Part shown: piece by piece, positions 1-10,249 of the stretch
Numbering within the stretch: position 1 is the stretch's first letter
Layout of the letters: each line of letters starts with the position of its first letter
Source of the DNA: Gracilariopsis chorda
Taxonomy: Eukaryota > Rhodophyta > Florideophyceae > Gracilariales > Gracilariaceae
DNA length: 64,000 nt
Direction of reading: 5' to 3'
NCBI GenBank assembly: GCA_003194525.1
Contig: NBIV01000201.1
Span: 62,001-126,000, forward strand
The notes under the pieces: generated by a model
Told to the model about the DNA's origin: nothing
What the model saw: the letters and a program-made list of their open reading frames with translations, nothing else
Database searches by the model: none
Translations under genes and position numbers: made by a program

Positions 1-2
1 TG

Positions 3-200
3 GATGAACAACAGAAGAAAACTGAAGTATTTGGGGACAATGAAGGTATGATTAGTCTAAGCAAAGACAAATTGCTCAATAAAAGAACTATGGAAATTGA
101 TATGAACTATAATTTGGTGTGCGGAAATCCGTATTCGGAGTAAATGTGAAGATTTTTATCTTGTCCTACAACGTAGAGTTCAGCAGTTGTGTTCACGAAG
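3..200 (+). pseudogene. Ty1/copia RNase H C-terminal relic
   Basis: An open frame from the window edge to a stop at 141-143 reads like the end of a Ty1/copia RNase H domain: a GDNEGMISLSKDK block, then N-x-RTMEIDMNYNLV, matching the family pattern DNQGAIALAKNP..RTKHIDIRYHF. After the stop the match continues in another frame (VRKSVFGVNVKIFIL-like), so the copy is frameshifted as well as cut by the window edge. RNase H removes RNA from the RNA/DNA hybrid during reverse transcription. No LTR is visible here. Assignment to copia rather than gypsy rests on this motif order only. Confidence 0.6.
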
Positions 201-624
201 GTATATGAAGGATTATTTCAAGATAGGTTTTGCGAAAGGACCGGGATATCTGAAATACAGTTGGAATGAGAAGGTGGGTTATGATGAACATGCCCATAGC
301 GGGGTGATCCATGCTAAAGCCCAATGCGGTCACCAGGCGCCATGTGGCATCCCTGTATCTAGATGAAACATTTGCAGACAGCAGTATGTCTCTAACTTGT
401 CTCGTACCGTATATTTTGGATAGCAAACACCTGAGATAGTTGTGGCCGGATGTCATCCTGGGTTGGCATGGTTCGGGTTGTAGGTCGACCATAGCTTTGC
501 TTCGAAGAAAATTGCCATCAGGGACTAAATGTGCTTCTGTCCCACTTTCTGGGTTTATAACTACAAAATCAAACTGAAGGTAGGCACGTTTGACCTTAAT
601 AGCGGTAGTATAGAAACTCTCCAT
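193..624 (-). CDS. Unrecognised 143-aa ORF
   Basis: An ATG-initiated open frame of 143 residues on the minus strand. I recognise no domain. It holds short hydrophobic patches but no clear signal peptide or membrane segment. It lies next to the copia relic, so it may be transposon debris or chance coding. Only its length argues for it. Confidence 0.2.
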   Translation of the reverse strand: MESFYTTAIKVKRAYLQFDFVVINPESGTEAHLVPDGNFLRSKAMVDLQPEPCQPRMTSGHNYLRCLLSKIYGTRQVRDILLSANVSSRYRDATWRLVTALGFSMDHPAMGMFIITHLLIPTVFQISRSFRKTYLEIILHIPS

Positions 625-1977
625 TGAAAAATGAGGGTACGCCTCGCCAAGCTCTTCAACAGCTATCCACTTTGCTAGTCATGCCTACTACTGCTATTCA
701 ATCTTTGGAACAAGGATATCGCAAGGCACGTGTATTGGCATATTGTTCATGACGAAAATGAGTTTGTATCTGCTACATCGCTTGTTTTGAAAACACAATT
801 TCCGAGAAACTCGGAACTAGGTTTATAATGCGCAAGGCTACAAGCGGGCAGCTGCTGCAGCACAATCAACGCCATATAGTCATCAAATCCAAAACAATTA
901 TGGCAATGCCTGCTCTAGCTTTTCAGAGCTTTCTTTGTTTCCACAGAAGCGTTAGGTGCACATATCTTGTTTCAAGAGCTTTCAAACCAAATCTTACTTT
1001 AACCTAACAGACCAATACAAGCAAAGATATGGCTCTCGAAATTTCAGGCTATACATTCAGACGTTGTCGAGAAGAACTGTAGGTTCAACGGGTTAGCGTT
1101 TTACCACATGCCACCATGCTAGTAGATGCATAGGACGAAAAACCAGGCCATGCGCCGACTTTTCCAATTCTCAACTTAGTCAACTCGTTACCTGATCGCA
1201 ATCATTCAAGACGCCACAACCAACGATGTTTCTTTATAACTTTTGGTATTTATTATATGTTTTACAAGAAAAGCGGCCTTCGGCCCCTCACAGAGTGGCA
1301 GGTGGCTAAGAGCGGCTCATAGCCGTGTATTTGCTACGAGGCGTGGCACTGCGCTACACAGCTTTGCCAAACACAACGATCGTGTGCAAAGCGCGTTAAC
1401 GCAATTTTGGCATATCCAAAACGTCTGATTTCCATTCGCCAAACGAGTTGGACGTCCCGAAACTGCGTTGGCACCACTTCTGCTGCCACTATGGCATGCC
1501 ACGTGGGCGTGCCAAAACTGATTCGACGGTTCTCGCTAATTTTTTTGGAGGTTGAAACTCGTTGTTGTGCAATCCTAAGCTAGGTTACAAGTGAAAGCGG
1601 GTTTCGGCAGTGGGCGGCGCTTTGCGCCGCTGTGTGACGGTGACTTTGGGTGATCTGCAGTCTGCTTTTGCTCGTTTCCTCTCGCAAACGGCCTGCAGAA
1701 TAATGAAGGCCGAGTAACTTTGGAATAGAGTTTGCAAGTAACCGCGAAATCCTGAGGGGCTGGCCTTGGCTTTGTTTCTGTAGTGCCAGCCACTCAGAGG
1801 CAAACAAGCGTTCTGCTGATTTATCAAAATGAAAAGTAGCAACCGTTTACTACTGCTTTTATATTTTGTTACTTTTGGCTGCCACGTGATAGTTTAAGTG
1901 TGCAGTTGATTGCCATTGGCTCACACTGCAGAATTGACTGCCAAAACTGCCAATCTGCCGCCGAGTGGCTCGTACTA
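625..1977. other. Intergenic stretch, nothing recognised
   Basis: No coding domain, RNA gene or LTR could be recognised. Between about 1575 and 1842 three overlapping minus frames stay open, which reflects low stop density rather than a gene. Toward 1780-1970 the sequence contains scraps resembling the repeat described at 1978-2640 (TGCCAGCC..CAGAGG..TTCTGCTG). Confidence 0.4.
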
Positions 1978-2230
1978 CTGTAGTGCCAGCGAATGAGCAG
2001 AAAGAGCAGTCAACATGGAGCAGAAGCCAATGAGCTTTGGTGCTGCTGTTGCTGGTGCTGGTGAATATTTTTAATGGAAGAGAGAGGTTGTAATACAAGA
2101 GGATTTTACGCGCTAAGAGAAACGTGCAAGCTTTTTTATTGGCGCAACGCCTCTGCTCAATCCATGTTTACCTCTTCATACGCATATAAATGATTAATGG
2201 AGGGTGTTCAGACAAGAATATACCTCCGAA
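1978..2230 (+). repeat. Dispersed repeat, copy 1
   Basis: This stretch aligns by eye with 2399-2640. Both begin GTGCCAGC, then have a GAGCAG..CAGT..CAACATG or AAACATG block, then AGCCAATGAG or AGCCAATAAG, a run of CTGCTG, a TTTTTATTGGCGCAAC or TTTTTTGGCGCAAAG box, and a purine-rich GGAGGGTG end. The two copies sit about 420 bp apart in direct orientation. No ORF spans both, so this is probably a non-autonomous mobile repeat or an old local duplication. Confidence 0.5.
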
Positions 2231-2398
2231 TTCACCTTTAGCGTAGACAGACAAAGAGTTTTCCAAACTGCAACAGAGCCAAAACTTGATTGATGGATCC
2301 GAAATTTTAGTGAATTTACAACTATAAACTTGATTTTTCGTGGCCGACACGTTTCGATGTAAGTGCACGTGGTTGCAATTGACCTGCACTGCAATCTG

Positions 2399-2640
2399 TT
2401 AATGGAGTGCCAGCCTCTGAGCAGCAGGAACAGTAAACATGCAGCAGCCGTTCAGCAGCCAATAAGATTTGAGCTTTGCTGCTGCTGAAGTTTTAAAATG
2501 AATTGGAAGCCGTACGCCGCAGTGAAAATTGCATGCACCGGAAAGGGCGTGCTTGGAGATTTTTTGGCGCAAAGCCTCCAATCAATCAACAAGACTGCTT
2601 TCATCCTTGAATATATAATTATAAATCGGAGGGTGGTGAT
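2399..2640 (+). repeat. Dispersed repeat, copy 2
   Basis: Second copy of the repeat seen at 1978-2230, in the same order of blocks: GTGCCAGC, AGCCAATAAG, CTGCTGCTG, TTTTTTGGCGCAAAGCC, ATCAATCAACAAGAC and CGGAGGGTGG. It is diverged by both substitutions and indels. The open frames that cross it differ between the copies, so they are unlikely to be genes. Confidence 0.5.
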
Positions 2641-3440
2641 GAAGAGGGGTACAAGGAACTGTGGGCTTTACCCTTCTTGTTGCAGTTCTGACTTCTGCAT
2701 CTTGCCTCTAGAACAAGGTGGTAGTGGCAGAGCTTGATTTCACAAAAACCGCAGATGCTGTAATTTTATCTGGTACACTCAAAATGTTTCAAAAATTGAT
2801 TTAGAGAGAGATTTTGAGTGCCAAAACGATTTGCACCGAAAAAAACAAATCATGCACCTTTTTGGGGGCAACGCGAAAGAAATGGAAATCGCAATGATGC
2901 TATTCATACGAATGCAACGCGGTTATCTTGACGAATTTAACTTATATGAGCTGGGCTCATACGAGTTGAGGCCAATGGGATGGTTTACTGTGTGAAGTTT
3001 CACCTACGAACGTAGGAATCTAAAGTGGATTGCATGATGAATGGACGCATGTGCGCTTGTGCGGCAGCACCATGCTGTAGTGTTGTTTTCACTTCGGTTG
3101 ATTTTTCAAGAGGCCTGCCACTGGCCTGGCAACTTGTGTGAACCTGAGAAGGTGTGCACTATTGAAGTTAATTATTATAATTTATTTGGTAGTGCAAGTA
3201 ACTAAATGAGCGCGACCTTATCGTCAAAAGCACTAATGAAAGCTATCCGGAGGATTCGATTATTCATAACTGTTCAGTTTGAACAGAGGTATCCGGCTCT
3301 GGATTGTGACGTCGTTACAACGTGTACTACTCCTCGCCGAGAGTCACCGCATTCGTCTCGCTCAATTCATCTGCTTGGTAAGCATACAAATACTCTGTGT
3401 TATAATTGTCGTGTGACATATATCTACCGTGTGGTACTGG
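2641..3440. other. Intergenic stretch, nothing recognised
   Basis: AT-leaning sequence with no recognisable domain, LTR end or RNA gene. Several short open frames from 3206 onward have no family resemblance and overlap the hairpin-rich patch that follows. Confidence 0.4.
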
Positions 3441-3499
3441 TATCGCCCCTCTATTGGGAAATTTTCCGCTCCATCCCGTGCATTCGCAACCTTCGTCGG

Positions 3500-3740
3500 G
3501 TCTGGTTCCGCTTTCCGACCACCCGCCGGGTGGTTTTTCTCCATCCTCGAAAGACATCCTTCAACGGGTAATTTCTAAACCGCTGCATCGCGCGGCAAAT
3601 CGGTTTCTGGTTTTACAGTGTTTGTAGCTCCGGCTAACCATTTTTTATCCACCTCTGTGGTCAATCCGAAATACCGATAGAGTTAAACCCGTATTAGAGG
3701 TATACAGAAGGCTCCTTCACTGGGTCTGCCTCCACAAGGA
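3500..3740. repeat. Hairpin-rich patch, possible retroelement scrap
   Basis: Several tight perfect inverted repeats are packed here. 3519-3533 has seven-base arms around one base (CCACCCG-C-CGGGTGG). CCAC-CTCT-GTGG lies near 3651 and CTCC-ACAA-GGAG near 3732. This is the texture of the LTR relic at 4440-5310 and of the 10.4-kb element at 35353-45753, so a relic of that family is likely. I could not define its ends or coding content. Confidence 0.35.
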
Positions 3741-4049
3741 GCAAGGCCCCGGATAATTTGAGTGTGATATCCAACCTTCCAGTTTGCACTACACCTTCCT
3801 ACTTTTAAGGGACGAAAAGTTCGTTTTCGTACAATTCTTTAAGTAAATTACACAATTGAACGCGGCCTTCTGCCGCGGGTGGCGGTGTGCGCTTCGTCAC
3901 TTTCGTTGCTTTGTTTAGTAGAGTGTCTTTTAGAATCTCTCCGAGCTTATGTACCTTAATGTACTGCAGCACCAGGAAATGAGGCTTAAGCACAATACGT
4001 TGGTCTCTGTAACTGCCTGGCATTGCAGTAGTCATGGGAGTGCTTGCCA

Positions 4050-4200
4050 CTCAGTAGCCTGCTTTCCTGCTTTCGCGGAGATTTTTAAGTGACCTGGAGT
4101 CATTGCCTCTACTGGCTGCTTTCCATGCGCTAGCATGAGCGTGCAAGGCAGTTTATTGGCGTAACATCTCCTGTCAATCAACAACACCCCTTCGTGTTGC
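4050..4200 (+). repeat. Dispersed repeat, partial copy 3
   Basis: Partial match to the repeat at 1978-2640. It contains a CGTGCAAGGCAGTTTATTGGCGTAAC block followed by a CTCCTGTCAATCAACAACACC block, which parallel GGCGCAAAGCC and AATCAATCAACAAGAC in copy 2. The upstream CTGCTG part is reduced. Confidence 0.4.
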
Positions 4201-4439
4201 ATTACAAACTTAAAGTATTGACACGAGAGAAATTGGCCTTTGGCAGCGGTGGAAAAGTGACAAGAAGCGGTGGAAAGAAAAGAAAAGATCGAGAATGCAA
4301 AAGCATTAAAGCCAGTGAATTAATTCTATGAATGAAGAACGCAAGAAATAAGATTAGGGTTGTGTATAGATACAAAACTGAATGGCTTCAAAAAGAAATG
4401 AAATTGCAATGGAAAGAGATATAAGATGAATTTTTGGCA

Positions 4440-5310
4440 GATTCCAGTTTGTAATTTGTGGGTCATGCAGATGCACCACCTTATCATGAAGTGCAACGCC
4501 CTCAGGGAGGGATTCCAGGTACTTGATGTTTTCCCGATATTATCGGTTGTGTAGTGTGTATATGAACTACGCCCCACTATGGTGGATATGGACACGTGGG
4601 ACACGGTTTTGGGCCAATTGGCGGTTCGCCACAGTAGTGGATGTTGCCACGAAATGTGGAGTATTTCTAATAGTTTTAGTTAATTGTATCTACTATTCTT
4701 ACACCCATTTCTGGGAAGTTATTACTTAGTGCGACGGCGCACTGCCGTGGCACCAGTAAAGCTTCCCCAACAAGGGACCCCAACCTGGGGAATTGGCTCT
4801 AGTTGTTGCCGCTTCCGCGCGTTCTCAACTCCTCCTTGGAGGGAAACGCCGTGAACCACGGGACCTCTAACCCCCTTGCACACTTAAAGAGACCCATCCT
4901 TGGGAGTATAATTGTTCCAATCACATTGGTGTTTCGCCCTGTATAGGGAGTCCTGTCCACCGGCATTGCCGTATTTGTTCGTCGCTCTCGCGACTCACCC
5001 TCGCCCACTCGTCCTCCTTTCCCTTCACTCTACCTCCTTTCCCCATTCCAGGGTAGTACATCCCACTACCTGCGGCCCTCCTGTGTGCACTGGCTCACAC
5101 ATCCCCACTTACTGGGAAACATACCTTTACTGAGGATCACACCCCGCTCACACGGATACCGATTCTTCACCTTCACCTCCCTGCGCAAGTCGCGACAGGT
5201 GTCCCTGGTCTTACAAACCGGCTTCGCCGTGACACCTCTGGGAGGGCTCTACCCAACTGGGTTCACCTCGTGAGAGGAAGATCCCGAACGTCTTTCGGTG
5301 TTTTTCTCCT
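4440..5310 (-). repeat. Diverged LTR relic related to the 10.4-kb element
   Basis: Read on the plus strand, this stretch aligns with the reverse complement of the LTRs at 35353-36309 and 44799-45753. Matching anchors are CACCAGTAAA, CTTACAA, GAGGGCTCT..AACTG..ACC, and a final CCCG/CCGAA hairpin before GTTTTTCTCC versus GTTTTGCTCTACA. It is full of tiny perfect hairpins, for example GTGCG-ACGG-CGCAC (near 4730), CCCCA-ACC-TGGGG, CCGTG-AAC-CACGG, CCAAT-CAC-ATTGG and GTCGC-TCTC-GCGAC. At shared positions the stems differ in sequence but still pair. Outer ends are approximate and no target duplication was found. Confidence 0.55.
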
Positions 5311-5476
5311 TTGGGGCATTGCAACACATATCATTCTTTTGTAAGTGCAAGAATGCTACATATAAGCGACGTGCAAGAACGATGTCGGATGGCATATCCT
5401 TAACAGAGCCATCCAACTTCTAAAACCGCCCTCTTTGAACGGTTGCTGCAAGCGTGAGACGAATAGTGAACTGCCT

Positions 5477-5857
5477 TCAAAGCATGCGGATGTCTGCGAA
5501 ATTAGACTCGAAGTCAGTATGATGCAAAATCTCTAGTTCCAGTAACTGCCCGTTCTCGTCAAATCGGGGCACTAACATGGTATAATGATCGATAAGCGCT
5601 GCCACAAACAAATTCCCATTGACTACATCGGGGTGCAGCACATTCCGAATCATCTTAGCGGGAACACAAATCTTAAACCACAAGTTATGAGCCGGTAATT
5701 CAGTATTCGTATAATGAAACGGGAACTCGAGAATGTAATTATTCGGGGTGTCGTACTCTGATTTCTGTTCACGGTCTAGGGATACCTTCGTACTGGACAG
5801 AAAAGTGAATTTTTCACCAGTAATCAGATTTAGCGTTACCGCATTACGTTCGTCAAC
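5477..5857 (-). pseudogene. Helitron/PIF1-type helicase relic
   Basis: A continuous frame of about 126 residues, without an ATG, opens with VDERNAVTLNLITGEKFTFL and runs through LPAHNLWFKICVPAKMIRNV and VVNGNLFVAALI. These fit the C-terminal part of Helitron/PIF1 helicases, whose family pattern is VDxIN...YxSxDS...LPPHxLxLKxGxPxMLLRNL...LCNGTRLxV. Such helicases unwind DNA during rolling-circle transposition. The Rep nuclease and Walker motifs are not present nearby. A stop closes the frame at both ends, and weak traces continue upstream to about 6000. No Helitron terminus (CTRR hairpin) was identified. Confidence 0.6.
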
Positions 5858-6269
5858 CTAGTTCTTTCTTGGTGCCGAGAGAATTTTGCATAGATCCACA
5901 TCTTCTTTGAGTCTTGTTTATGCGACTTCCACAAGAAATGATAAGCGATTTGCACTCCACATATTGCTCTGAGTGGTAGCTGTGCCTGATCAGACATGCT
6001 GTTACTTGAAATGGATTTTAACAGTGACGCAAATACCGAAGAATCATCGGCTTAGCCTACTTGCTAGGTGAGGTACAAAAATTAATTCAAGCACAAAGTC
6101 CACAGATGACTCTTCCGTGTCAGTTTAACCCAAAAGTTTGTGTACACAGGTTTTATATTTCCACTCGGTTCAGTCTCCATGTACACATGCACCAAAACCG
6201 GAAGCAGTTGTGAGGAGTCACTGGTTACAACGATCTTCGAGCCCTATAACAATTTAAATGTGTATGAGG

Positions 6270-6450
6270 GCGGTGTTGTTGGTTAATTGAAGGCGTGGCG
6301 CAACAAAAACACCATGCATGCCGCCGTGCGCGCATTAAAAACGCGATTTTGTGGCAACAACTCCCTGCTATTTAAAAAATTCAGGAGCAGCAGCAACGAA
6401 GCCTGCTGCTTAGTGGTTGGCACTTGCATAACGACTGCAGTGCCAAAAAG
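6270..6450 (-). repeat. Dispersed repeat, inverted copy 4
   Basis: Inverted copy of the repeat at 1978-2640. Read on the minus strand it has TGCCAACCACTAAG, CTGCTGCTCCTG, a TTTAAATAG box and GCGCCACGCC. These correspond to TGCCAGCCTCTGAG, GCTGCTGCTG, TTTTAAAATG and GGCGCAAAGCC. The short plus-strand ORF across it (6287-6487) is therefore probably not a gene. Confidence 0.4.
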
Positions 6451-6907
6451 GTATAGAAAGCAATTTGTCGCGCTTCCTTCTCATTGAATGGCAGTGCAGT
6501 CAATTTAGGCGCTAATTGTCCGTGATTGGGTAAGCAATGATATACAATCACATACTGTACAATTGAGTTACACAAACCTCTACAGCTCTAGTAACTCTAG
6601 CTGCAGCGGCGCGGAGGGGCTTTTCGGGCGCTACTGCCATTGTTAGCGAGCAAAGTGCCCAAAGAGCCTCCAAAAGGTACTCAATAAACAAAAGCTGCTA
6701 AAACCACGTGCCGTGCAGCTCCGCCTGCTGCTGAAGGCCGCATCTACTTGTTTTTATGATAAATAATTGCATACAAGTCCAAGAATATAGCAAGCTTTGG
6801 CTTCAAATCCTACGCAGGCGAAAGGTGTTGCCCGCATGTTTGCAACCCCAAACCTTTTTTGAGATACATGATACACGAGTACACTTTTAAACTTTGTACT
6901 TTGAAGA
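6451..6907. other. Intergenic, nothing recognised
   Basis: No domain, RNA gene or repeat structure was recognised between the inverted repeat copy and the LTR that starts at 6913. Confidence 0.4.
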
Positions 6908-6912
6908 GTTAC

Positions 6913-7277
6913 TGTTGACAGAGTTATGTGCTGGCGCGTGGGTGGGAACCTTATAGGTGGTAGCAAAAGAACTGATCATTGTTGTTGGGTCGGTACCCAT
7001 CGTATTAGTCTACCAACACCTCTTTTGCGTGTTTTGCAGTCTGCTCATTGCGCTAGAATCCAAACGTAGTTGGTCAGCGCAACCCAAAGAGGAAACAGCC
7101 TCTTTAGGGAATAAGCCAGAACAAGGCAAAATAAAAAACCCAGTCCAGTTCCATCTCTGGGGAGTCGGGGGCATCCTTGGGAGAACTACCAAGGTCCTTG
7201 TGCCTGCTCTTTTCTCTAGTCCTGACGCCGCTACATCGCATAGAGAGAAAGTGCTCTATCTACAGTTCTGACCAACA
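6913..7277 (+). repeat. Left LTR of the 6.9-12.1 kb gypsy element
   Basis: 365 bp, TGTTGACAGAG... to ...CTGACCAACA, with TGTTG/CAACA terminal inverted repeats. It matches 11757-12121 along its whole length with scattered substitutions. Confidence 0.92.
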
Positions 7278-7316
7278 AAGCGCTTTGATAGAAGTCGAAG
7301 AGGACCACGACGTAAT

Positions 7317-8123
7317 TTGAGCACAATTTCGTCGTACGGCATAGTCAATACAATTCATGCCCCGAATCTGGATAGAGCATCACAGCCGGAACTATTCAAA
7401 TTTGAAGTTGAGTTTTCAGCGTACACCGAACGGGTCGAGGATGTCAATAGCGGGCGTCCCACGAACCAGCGCATCAAGCCAGCATCCGTTCACCAGTGTA
7501 TGAAGCCAAGATTGCTGCACAGTTTGTGTATACTGGGACGTATCGAAGGATGTACATCCGCAGAAGAGGCTACTGACGAAGCGGCAAAGGCTTGGTTTGA
7601 CTCGTGCCTGTCATCTACTGTCGGTGGTGTAAGCGATCGTGTGGAAGAAGCATTTTCTACAGTGAAATATAAACAGATGCCGCGGGACCCGTCTGGAGCC
7701 TCTGAGAACCTCGTACTGGACACTATCGCCGCATTGGACAAGTACAATGCCTCAAGCATTGTCACCGACAACGACCAGTGTAAGGAGCTCATCGCTAAGC
7801 TCGTTTCCAAGCTGGAGCCACCAGAACTCAGACAAATCGTGACTGACCAGATGCGTCTTTGGAAGAAAGAACAGAAAGGAGACCTCAACGTTTTCACCAA
7901 CACGATCTCTACACTCGCGGCACAAGTGCATGTAGTGCAGTGCGCCAGTCAGAAGCTCAAGCGCAAGTTTTCGCAGAAACGAGACACCGCGGAGCAAAGT
8001 GGAAAGTCTGAAGAGCCCGACCGGAAGAAATCGAGGCGAGGAGCGCAGACGCGAAACAAGGAAACAGAGGGCAAGAGAGTTCAAGAGAAGAAACCTTTCG
8101 AGATGTTCGAAGCAGGAGAGTGA
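7317..8123 (+). CDS. Gag-like protein of gypsy element
   Basis: An open frame of 268 codons with no ATG at its head (first codon TTG; first in-frame ATG near 7500), so the true start was lost or lies elsewhere. The product is charged, ends in a Lys/Arg-rich tail, and by position is the capsid/nucleocapsid precursor. A cysteine array, C-x5-C-x3-H-x4-C, falls just after its stop in the next frame (8131 onward), so the nucleocapsid knuckle was separated by the frame change. No enzymatic motif is present. Confidence 0.6.
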   Translation: MSTISSYGIVNTIHAPNLDRASQPELFKFEVEFSAYTERVEDVNSGRPTNQRIKPASVHQCMKPRLLHSLCILGRIEGCTSAEEATDEAAKAWFDSCLSSTVGGVSDRVEEAFSTVKYKQMPRDPSGASENLVLDTIAALDKYNASSIVTDNDQCKELIAKLVSKLEPPELRQIVTDQMRLWKKEQKGDLNVFTNTISTLAAQVHVVQCASQKLKRKFSQKRDTAEQSGKSEEPDRKKSRRGAQTRNKETEGKRVQEKKPFEMFEAGE

Positions 8124-8135
8124 GACAAACCCTGT

Positions 8136-9086
8136 TTGAACACCCAGGAATGTTCAGTCATACATCCCATAAGCAAATGCCCCGTCACGACGAAGGAAAA
8201 GCGGAGAGAGCTTCTCGACAGACACTTCGGAAGAAAGAAGGGAAGTAAGGGACGCGCAAAGGCCGCTGTACTGCGATCCACACCTGAATCACTCCCAAAG
8301 GCCGACGAAGGAAGGTACAGAATTCGCCTTCATGACATTGAGACTGCAGCTCTGGGAGATTCCGGCGCAGACTATTCCACAATTTCTTCCGATTTCTTCG
8401 AAACCATCCGTTTGAAGCATCCTGATATCCATGCAGAACAACTCGAGACCCCCATGAGACTCGATACCGCGTTAACGGCAGATGAATCACGCCCATCCGC
8501 GACTGCTTCAAGGAAAGTAACCCTTAACCTCACGATTCTTCTCCCACAAACGGGACTACCGGTACGCATCCGGGGAGTACAGTTCCTGATTGTAGACACC
8601 GAAATGCCCGAGATTCTTCTCGGAAGACCCCTCCTCAAGGCCATGGGTTTCGATTTCAATGAGCTTCTTCACCGCGTAGCACCGCTCATCGACGGAAAGT
8701 CGGAAGCGGAACTGCAAGAGGAAAAGTGTAGACTTTCTTCAGGTAGCTACTGCGGCCTCAGCTACACAGACACTGATGAGGACCCTATCGAACTCCCGGA
8801 ATGCCTCCAAGCTAGATTCGGAACCGACACCGCAGCCGAGATCGACGAAGCAATAAAGTCTGCAGTGCACGACACGAAGGACCACGGGATGTCCACCGCA
8901 GGCTCAGAGAAGTTGCGAGAAATTTTGGAAAGAAACAAAAGTTGTTTCGGAATCAAGCTTGGACCACACCCACCTGCCACCGTGCGCCCTCTTTCTGTCA
9001 GGCTCGCACCAAACGCATATGCAATGCCCCATCTGGAATCGATGGTGCAGAACTGTGGAGGAAGCAAGTGCTTCACTAACATCTAA
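8136..9086 (+). CDS. Protease and start of RT, gypsy pol
   Basis: A 316-codon frame. Near residue 76 it has the aspartic protease motif ALGDSGADYSTIS (D-S-G-A with catalytic Asp), and around residue 165 the flap/second-loop region ILLGRPLLKAMGFDF. The end reaches the beginning of reverse transcriptase (AMPHLESMVQ) and then stops at the FTNI that would lead to the first catalytic Asp. Pol is therefore truncated at the RT core. The protease cleaves Gag-Pol during particle maturation. Confidence 0.75.
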   Translation: MNTQECSVIHPISKCPVTTKEKRRELLDRHFGRKKGSKGRAKAAVLRSTPESLPKADEGRYRIRLHDIETAALGDSGADYSTISSDFFETIRLKHPDIHAEQLETPMRLDTALTADESRPSATASRKVTLNLTILLPQTGLPVRIRGVQFLIVDTEMPEILLGRPLLKAMGFDFNELLHRVAPLIDGKSEAELQEEKCRLSSGSYCGLSYTDTDEDPIELPECLQARFGTDTAAEIDEAIKSAVHDTKDHGMSTAGSEKLREILERNKSCFGIKLGPHPPATVRPLSVRLAPNAYAMPHLESMVQNCGGSKCFTNI

Positions 9087-9525
9087 TTTACGCACGGGTA
9101 CTGGCAGATACCTCTGGACAAGGTATCTCAAGAGGTCATGTCGATACAGACACCACTCGGAATCTACTATTCAACCAGGACTCTCCAGGGAGGTACGAAC
9201 TCTGGAAACCACTTTCAATCTGGAAACGTTCGAGGGCCGAGTTCAACGTATGCTCTAGTGGCTAGACGACTTCCTCATTCACGATAAGAACGAAGACCAG
9301 TTGTTAGCTGAGATAGCAGCATTCCTAGATGTGTGCACAGAAGTGGGATTCAAAGTGAATCCAACGAAGTCCTGTTTTTTTTACGAAAAAGTGAAGTTCT
9401 GCGGTAGGATCATTTCAGCGGAAGGAGTCCAATTTGACCCGAGGAACTCTGAGGTTTTATTGGAGATGAAGTGCCGACAACTGAAGACCAGCTGCAATAA
9501 CTTTTATGCGCCGCGAATTGGATGA
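9087..9525 (+). pseudogene. Degenerate reverse transcriptase segment
   Basis: After the stop at 9086 the RT reading can be followed as short pieces in shifting frames: a HGYWQIPLDKVS-like piece right after the stop, and a later VNPTKSCFFYEKVKFCGRII piece (9301 frame) matching the RT thumb. Several stops and frameshifts interrupt it and no intact YxDD motif remains, so this RT cannot work. Confidence 0.7.
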
Positions 9526-10243
9526 GGATATCCATTCCAGATTACGCACGGCTGGTAGAGCCTCTACACAAGCTGCATGAAGTCGCATGTAAGAAGGCTG
9601 GGAAACGAACCAAGAAGGCGTTAAAGAAGGTGCACCTCGACTGGACCGCCGAGCACTCCGAAGCATTCGATCTGGTTAAGAAGCAACTGGCCGCAGCAAT
9701 GATACTATCACTTCCGAAGGACAGATACAAACTTGGCCGTTTCACCGATGACTCAGAACGCACTGGGCAGGAATTCTAACCCAATCTCTGCAGGGGGAGG
9801 AGGAAAAAGGACTGGAAGACCAAATTCACAAACCACTCTGCTTCTTATCTGGCGCCTTCAGTGGATCCTCTGAGAGATGGAGTGTATCCGAGAAGGAAGG
9901 ATTCGCGATCGTAGAGTCCATGTGCAGACTAGATTACCCTACCATAGGAAGGACCGTTTTCATATATACTGACCACGCAAACCTGGTGTATATCTACGAT
10001 CCGTACGGTCGCAACCCGGGTATAGCTCGACACGTAGCCAACAAGCTCACTCGCTGGGCTTTGAAGTTGAATGAATTTCGTTTCGTAATCGAGCATGTGC
10101 CAGTAGAACGGAACGCCTGGGCAGATGTGCTTACCACATGGGCCGTGCACACGAAGAAGACGATAGAGCCAAGAAAAATCGGAAAGATCAGAGCACTGAT
10201 GTCAGCACCCATCAACCCTGGGACCAACGAAGACTATGACTAG
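9522..10243 (+). pseudogene. RNase H region, frameshifted
   Basis: The first piece (9522-9779) covers the RT-RNase H connection, with LDWTAEHSEAFDLVKKQL. The second (9920-10243) carries the RNase H end: VFIYTDHANLVYIY, then LTRWALKLNEFRFVIEHVP and NAWADVL. The stretch between is out of frame. The DHANLVYIYDP wording belongs to the gypsy branch also known from oomycetes, unlike the DHEPIRYLQ form of the tandem pair downstream. Confidence 0.7.
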
Positions 10244-10249
10244 GCGTCC

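Noticed and set aside
1575-1842. Three overlapping minus-strand ORFs
   Set aside because: All three minus frames are open over the same bases, which indicates few stops rather than coding; no motif in any.
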